From: Nemertoderma westbladi
Taxonomy: Eukaryota; Xenacoelomorpha; Nemertodermatida; Nemertodermatidae
DNA: 64,000 nucleotides
Direction of reading: 5' to 3'
Assembly (NCBI GenBank): GCA_032718475.1
Contig: JAUCBJ010009107.1
Location: forward strand, 62,001 to 126,000
In this document: one piece after another, positions 59,811-64,000 of the stretch
Position numbering within the stretch: position 1 is the stretch's first letter
Layout of the letters: each line of letters starts with the position of its first letter
Notes under the pieces: generated by a model
The model's input: the letters and a program-made list of their open reading frames with translations, nothing else
What the model was told of the DNA's origin: nothing
Database searches by the model: none
Made by a program: the position numbers and the translations under genes

Positions 59811-62165
59811 TGGTTAGTATTTGTACCTCTCAGCATTGTCTGCGCGTTCCCCTATGTACTCGCCTTTACTACTGATTCTATTGGTTAGTATTTGTACCTC
59901 TCAGCATAGTCTGCGCGTTCCCCTATGTACTCGCCTTTACTACTGATTCTATTGGTTAGTATTTGTACTTCTCAGCATTGTCAACGCGTTCCCCTATGTA
60001 CTCGCCTTTACTACTGATTCTATTGGTTAGTATTTGTACCTCTCAGCATAGTCTGCGCGTTCCCCTATGTACTCGCCTTTACTACTGATTCTATTGGTTA
60101 GTATTTGTACTTCTCAGCATTGTCAACGCGTTCCCCTATGTACTCGCCTTTACTACTGATTCTATTGGTTAGTATTTGTACCTCTCAGCATTGTCTGCGC
60201 GTTCCCCTATGTACTCGCCTTTACTACTGATTCTATTGGTTAGTATTTGTACCTATCAGCATTGTCTGCGCGTTCCCCTATGTACTCGCCTTTACTACTG
60301 ATTCTATTGGTTAGTATTTGTACCTCTCAGCATTGTCTGCACGTTCCCCTATGTACTCGCCTTTACTACTGATTCTATTGGTTAGTATTTGTACCTCACA
60401 GCATTGTCTGCGCGTTCCCCTATGTACTCGCCTTTACTACTGATTCTATTGGTTAGTATTTGTACCTCTCAGCATAGTCTGCGCGTTCCCCTATGTACTC
60501 GCCTTTACTACTGATTCTATTGGTTAGTATTTGTACCTCACAGCATTGTCTGCGCGTTCCCCTATGTACTCGCCTTTACTACTGATTCTATTGGTTAGTA
60601 TTTGTACCTCTCAGCATTGTCTGCGCGTTCCCCTATGTACTCGCCTTTACTACTGATTCTATTGGTTAGTATTTGTACCTCACAGCATTGTCTGCGCGTT
60701 CCCCTATGTACTCGCCTTTACTACTGATTCTATTGGTTAGTATTTGTACCTCTCAGCATTGTCAACGCGTTCCCCTATGTACTCGCCTTTACTACTGATT
60801 CTATTGGTTAGTATTTGTACCTCTCAGCATTGTCAACGCGTTCCCCTATGTACTCGCCTTTACTACTGATTCTATTGGTTAGTATTTGTACCTCTCAGCA
60901 TTGTCAACGCGTTCCCCTATGTACTCGCCTTTACTACTGATTCTATTGGTTAGTATTTGTACCTCTCAGCATTGTCTGCGCGTTCCCCTATGTACTCGCC
61001 TTTACTACTGATTCTATTGGTTAGTATTTGTACTTCTCAGCATTGTCAACGCGTTCCCCTATGTACTCGCCTTTACTACTGATTCTATTGGTTAGTATTT
61101 GTACCTCTCAGCATAGTCTGCGCGTTCCCCTATGTACTCGCCTTTACTACTGATTCTATTGGTTAGTATTTGTACTTCTCAGCATTGTCAACGCGTTCCC
61201 CTATGTACTCGCCTTTACTACTGATTCTATTGGTTAGTATTTGTACCTCTCAGCATTGTCTGCGCGTTCCCCTATGTACTCGCCTTTACTACTGATTCTA
61301 TTGGTTAGTATTTGTACCTATCAGCATTGTCTGCGCGTTCCCCTATGTACTCGCCTTTACTACTGATTCTATTGGTTAGTATTTGTACCTCTCAGCATTG
61401 TCTGCACGTTCCCCTATGTACTCGCCTTTACTACTGATTCTATTGGTTAGTATTTGTACCTCACAGCATTGTCTGCGCGTTCCCCTATGTACTCGCCTTT
61501 ACTACTGATTCTATTGGTTAGTATTTGTACCTCTCAGCATAGTCTGCGCGTTCCCCTATGTACTCGCCTTTACTACTGATTCTATTGGTTAGTATTTGTA
61601 CCTCACAGCATTGTCTGCGCGTTCCCCTATGTACTCGCCTTTACTACTGATTCTATTGGTTAGTATTTGTACCTCTCAGCATTGTCTGCGCGTTCCCCTA
61701 TGTACTCGCCTTTACTACTGATTCTATTGGTTAGTATTTGTACCTCACAGCATTGTCTGCGCGTTCCCCTATGTACTCGCCTTTACTACTGATTCTATTG
61801 GTTAGTATTTGTACCTCTCAGCATTGTCAACGCGTTCCCCTATGTACTCGCCTTTACTACTGATTCTATTGGTTAGTATTTCTACCTCTCAGCATTGTCT
61901 GCGCGTTCCCCTATGTACTCGCCTTTACTACTGATTCTATTGGTTAGTATTTCTACCTCTCAGCATTGTCTGCGCGTTCCCCTATGTACTCGCCTTTACT
62001 ACTGATTCTATTGGTTAGTATTTCTACCTCTCAGCATTGTCTGCGCGTTCCCCTATGTACTCGCCTTTACTACTGATTCTATTGGTTAGTATTTGTACCT
62101 CTCAGCATTGTCTGCGCGTTCCCCTATGTACTCGCCTTTACTACTGATTCTATTTGTTAGTATTT

Positions 62166-62843
62166 GTGCTTCTCCATCCCGTTTAGTATGTATATAGAGA
62201 TTAAAAAGTACAAAAGTAAATTTTCTTCGGCCATTAGACCAAAGGTGATGTTCATCGTTATGATACAAGATCAAAATCACAAAATTTATTCTTTATTCCT
62301 CGTGCTAATTTAGTCGTTGGGCAGCGATCTATCTCTTTTGTCGGACCATCTCTTTGGAACAACATATCACCTAAACTGAGAGAAATCAAAAGTAGGAAAA
62401 TGTTTATACAAAATATGAAATTAAAACTAATGTCATCGGAGAGCAGCGATCTATAAAAATAGTAAAAAAAAAAAAGTAAAAGTAACAAATTTTTTTTTTA
62501 ACATTTATAACCGAGGGATCGTAACGAGATCTACGTAGCAACAACGGTGTGTGGGAGGGGGTCGATTGACCAATGATAGGGGAACTGGGTGCACTGGTGG
62601 GTTGGGTATTGGGATCCTACATGTATGTAACCCCTGTAGTTGCTTGCACATTAACGTAAGATGTATCTACCCAATTTATGTATTATATATTCCGGTCCTT
62701 AACAGGATACTGCGCTAACTAGCACTATGCTACTAAGCAGTCTTCCTGCCCATTTTATTTATTGGATTTATTTAATATTTATTTTATTTTGTATTGTATT
62801 TATGTATTATTTGGGAAAATAAATAAATCAATCAATCAATCAA
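62166..62843 (+). mobile_element. LINE 3' end with (TCAA)n tail
   Basis: Contains the C-terminal end of a LINE reverse transcriptase at 62238-62456, then about 380 bp of non-coding sequence rich in T and A. It ends in AAATAAATCAATCAATCAA at about 62822-62843, the kind of short-repeat tail seen in CR1/Rex-like elements. The left edge, next to the end of the 71-bp array, is not defined and no target duplication was found. It is in the same orientation as the host gene. Confidence 0.65.
62238..62456 (+). pseudogene. LINE reverse transcriptase C-terminal remnant
   Basis: 73 codons including the stop, preceded by an in-frame TAG at 62235-62237. The translation has the typical tail of LINE RT proteins: DVHRYDTRSKSQNLFFIPRA, then VVGQRSISFVGPSLWNNISP and KLREIKSRKMFIQNMKLKL. 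This block follows the RT domain in CR1/Jockey/Rex-like proteins. No catalytic motif is present. It is a 5'-truncated dead copy. Confidence 0.75.
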
Positions 62844-63080
62844 GATTTACGCACAAAGTCTAACGGCTTATTTCCAGTGCGGTCCTCCAAAACTTTACTC
62901 CCCAGAGGAAACTCTAGCACTCTTATAGCTACCACTTAGTATGCAAGGCAGAGATGCGCCCTGGCTGGTCCCTTTAAATCATTCGTGCCGAAACGAAAAC
63001 TGCCCTGGCCCATGTGAGGATCGAACCCACGACCTACGGGAGATGTGAATTCAATGCAACCACGACGCCAAGGTGTGACC
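62844..63080 (-). mobile_element. tRNA-derived SINE-like element
   Basis: On the minus strand there is a Pol III A-box-like TGGCGTCGTGG (63060-63070) and a B-box GGTTCGATCCT (63017-63027) about 33 nt apart, with a T-arm GTGGG/CTCAC. The acceptor stem does not pair, so this is a tRNA-derived head, not a working tRNA gene. A body of about 160 nt follows, reaching the TTGATTGATT tract at 62843. That tract could be the SINE tail or the tail of the neighbouring LINE. Target duplications were not found. Confidence 0.6.
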
Positions 63081-63170
63081 TTTAGATTTCTAATTGGCCG
63101 ATTATCCTTTAATTGTTAATTAATTTGCTTATTTTAAACGTCGTGATGCTCCGGTTAAAACATTGTCCAG
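63081..63170. other. AT-rich intron spacer
   Basis: Short unique sequence between the SINE-like head and the 40-bp minisatellite. Nothing recognised. Confidence 0.5.
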
Positions 63171-63430
63171 ATGACGTTCGAATTTTTTCCAAAGTGAACA
63201 ATAAAGGCCGAGGGCCGAAGATTTGTCCCAATTGAACAATGAAGGGACAGGTGCTGAAAATTTGTTACAAAGTGAACAATGAAGGCGTAGAGGCTGAAGA
63301 TTTGTTCCAAAGTGAACAATAAAGGCCTAGGGCCCGAAGGTGTGTTCCATAGTGAACAATGAAGACCTTGGGGCTGAAGATTTGTTCCAAAGTGAATAAT
63401 GAAGTAAGCAAAGTGAACAATGAAGTCACA
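63171..63430. repeat. 40-bp imperfect minisatellite (about 6 units)
   Basis: The unit resembles AAGTGAACAATGAAGGC, then CTAGGGCTGAAGATTTGTTCC. The GAACAAT (or GAATAAT) core occurs at 63196, 63234, 63274, 63314, 63354, 63394 and 63415, giving spacings of 38, 40, 40, 40, 40 and 21. Units are diverged. It does not match the exon F acceptor, so it is not of the junction-copy type. Confidence 0.85.
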
Positions 63431-63699
63431 TAATTTTACATACGATGTCAGTAGCGAGATTTTGATTTTGGTTATATTATGGCATGGATCGGGCTTTGTT
63501 TTAGCTTTCTTTTCAATAAACGCCCAAAATATAATTTGTCATTGGTTGTTTTATTTCTTTATTTGGTTACATTTCCTGTAATATTGATCAATTGGTGCTG
63601 ATGATGGAGCTGTGTTTCCCTGGCTACATTGTGTTAGAGAGTAACTGGTACCAGAGGTCCAGTGATATAAAGTAATTAAGGAATTTTGTATTGTTGTAG
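63431..63699. other. Intron E-F, unique 3' end
   Basis: Unique sequence leading to the acceptor TTTTGTATTGTTGTAG at 63699. I see no gene or repeat. Confidence 0.6.
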
Positions 63700-63867
63700 A
63701 GGTTCGTCTGGCTATAAATGGGAACTTAGTTCACACAATGATAATGCCTCGATTGCGATTAATCTCCTCCAAGAATGACATATACTTTACCTCTATAGAC
63801 ACAGACAAGTTGAGTCCGTTGTCGCCCCAAAAAACAGTTAAACCGCCACCAAGTCCAAACAAAGTCG
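63700..63867 (+). CDS. GARNL3: GARNL3-like exon F (end of CNH domain)
   Basis: 168 nt. It completes the codon split after exon E to give Glu and continues VRLAINGNLVHTMIMPRLRL, then ISSKNDIYFTS, then a proline/serine-rich tail. Human GARNL3 has EIRLVVNGNLVHT and RSDIYFTAT at the same place. The donor is taken as GTTAGT at 63868, leaving phase 1. Reading straight on would meet TAG at 63870, so a short C-terminal end is the alternative. The splice is preferred because donors C and E are also GTTAGT and the vertebrate protein continues well beyond this point. The intron separating it from exon E is 43,886 bp. Confidence 0.92.
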
Positions 63868-63957
63868 GTTAGTTAAATACCCAGTTTAGTATTGTAATTA
63901 AATGGCCTACTAAAAAAAGCACCATGTACAAACGAAGTCGGTTAAATACCCAGTTTA
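63856..63957. repeat. Nascent duplication of the exon F donor
   Basis: Positions 63856-63888 (last 12 nt of exon F plus 21 nt of intron) recur at 63929-63957 with one A-to-G change and a 4-nt deletion that removes the GTTAGT donor. The copy is in direct orientation. Further CAGTTTATAACC repeats follow to the window edge. Whether a longer array exists to the right cannot be seen. Confidence 0.8.
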
Positions 63958-64000
63958 TAACCAGTAATATTATAATAGTTTATAACCATAACCAGTGTTC

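Larger units (their letters stand above)
40131..61594. repeat. Higher-order duplication within the 71-bp array (two blocks, about 14-15 kb apart)
   Basis: Marker variants repeat in order in two blocks. Block 1 is about 40131-46530 and block 2 about 54060-61594. Shared markers include TTTGAACC then TTTCTACC with CAACG, GCCCACTCC, GTAGCTC with TGTGCG, CTGCTCG, the 781-bp insertion, then CTTCTC, CTATCAG, CTGCACG and CTCACAG series. The offset is 13,929 bp at the left edge (40131 to 54060) and 15,065 bp from about 43190 to 46530. The difference is 16 units. Between the blocks the array is almost uniform. Confidence 0.85.
19753..62165. repeat. 71-bp array, about 575 units, copied from the exon E donor boundary
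   Basis: The unit is GTACCTCTCAGCATTGTCTG, CGCGTTCCCCTATGTACTCG, CCTTTACTACTGATTCTATTG then GTTAGTATTT, 71 bp. It equals the last 61 nt of exon E plus the first 10 nt of its intron; the first unit is the exon itself. Unit starts checked at 19824, 23161, 27421, 31681, 35941, 40201, 43893, 44758, 59823 and 62095 all fall on the same phase, so no unit has gained or lost a base. There are 340 units before the first insertion, one cut, 200 between the insertions, one cut and 33 after. Variants include CAACG, ATAGTC, CTTCTC, GCCCACTC, CTCACAG and TTTGCT. Reading frames are closed by TAG in GGTTAG. Confidence 0.97.

Noticed and set aside
19753-62165. CRISPR array or bacterial repeat cluster
   Set aside because: Units abut without variable spacers, the unit equals a host exon end with its splice donor, and the context is a spliced eukaryotic gene.
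62086-62488. Minus-strand ORFs of 64 and 76 aa
   Set aside because: They oppose the clear plus-strand LINE RT tail at 62238-62456 and show no similarity of their own.
63000-63080. Functional tRNA gene
   Set aside because: A- and B-box-like sequences and a T-arm exist, but the acceptor stem does not pair. It is better explained as a SINE head.

Overview
This is animal nuclear DNA, not a prokaryotic replicon. It holds spliced exons with GT-AG boundaries, BEL/Pao and non-LTR retroelements, a tRNA-like SINE head and about 50 kb of tandem repeats. The backbone is one plus-strand host gene, recognised from six phase-compatible exons as an orthologue of GARNL3 (Rap/Ran-GAP domain-like 3). The exons are A 8956-9069, B 9208-9382, C 15054-15328, D 17475-17700, E 19679-19813 and F 63700-63867. 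Together they cover the linker after the RapGAP domain and most of the C-terminal CNH (citron homology) domain. The gene's start and end lie outside the window. The species cannot be fixed from sequence alone. Intronic minisatellites seeded at exon-intron junctions recall what I remember being described at the amphioxus Adh locus ('mirages'), so a cephalochordate is a reasonable guess that I cannot verify.

Layout. 1-4440: a decayed BEL/Pao retrotransposon on the minus strand. 4441-8843: a 23-bp tandem array. 8956-9382: exons A and B. 9792-15053: a 26-bp minisatellite (with two 37-bp units) leading into exon C, split by a full-length minus-strand RTE-like LINE with an open ORF (10493-14240). 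15329-17103: a 40-bp minisatellite directly after exon C. 17475-17700: exon D, followed by direct and inverted copies of its donor region. 17850-19678: a 32-bp minisatellite running into exon E. 19753-62165: a huge 71-bp array starting inside exon E, about 575 units with no change of unit length. It is interrupted twice by the same 781-bp retroelement fragment. 62166-63430: a LINE 3' end, a tRNA-derived SINE-like element and a 40-bp minisatellite. 63700-63867: exon F, whose donor region is also partly duplicated downstream.

Main result. Five tandem or duplicated sequences, plus an early duplication after exon F, are each copied from an exon-intron junction of the gene they sit in: acceptor C, donor C, donor D, acceptor E, donor E and donor F. 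Each unit carries the splice site plus a piece of the adjoining coding exon. Introns of one gene have thus grown by repeated local amplification of their own splice boundaries. The extreme case is 575 copies of the last 61 nt of exon E plus the first 10 nt of its intron. The exons still join in frame across every intron, so the gene looks functional despite roughly 55 kb of added sequence.
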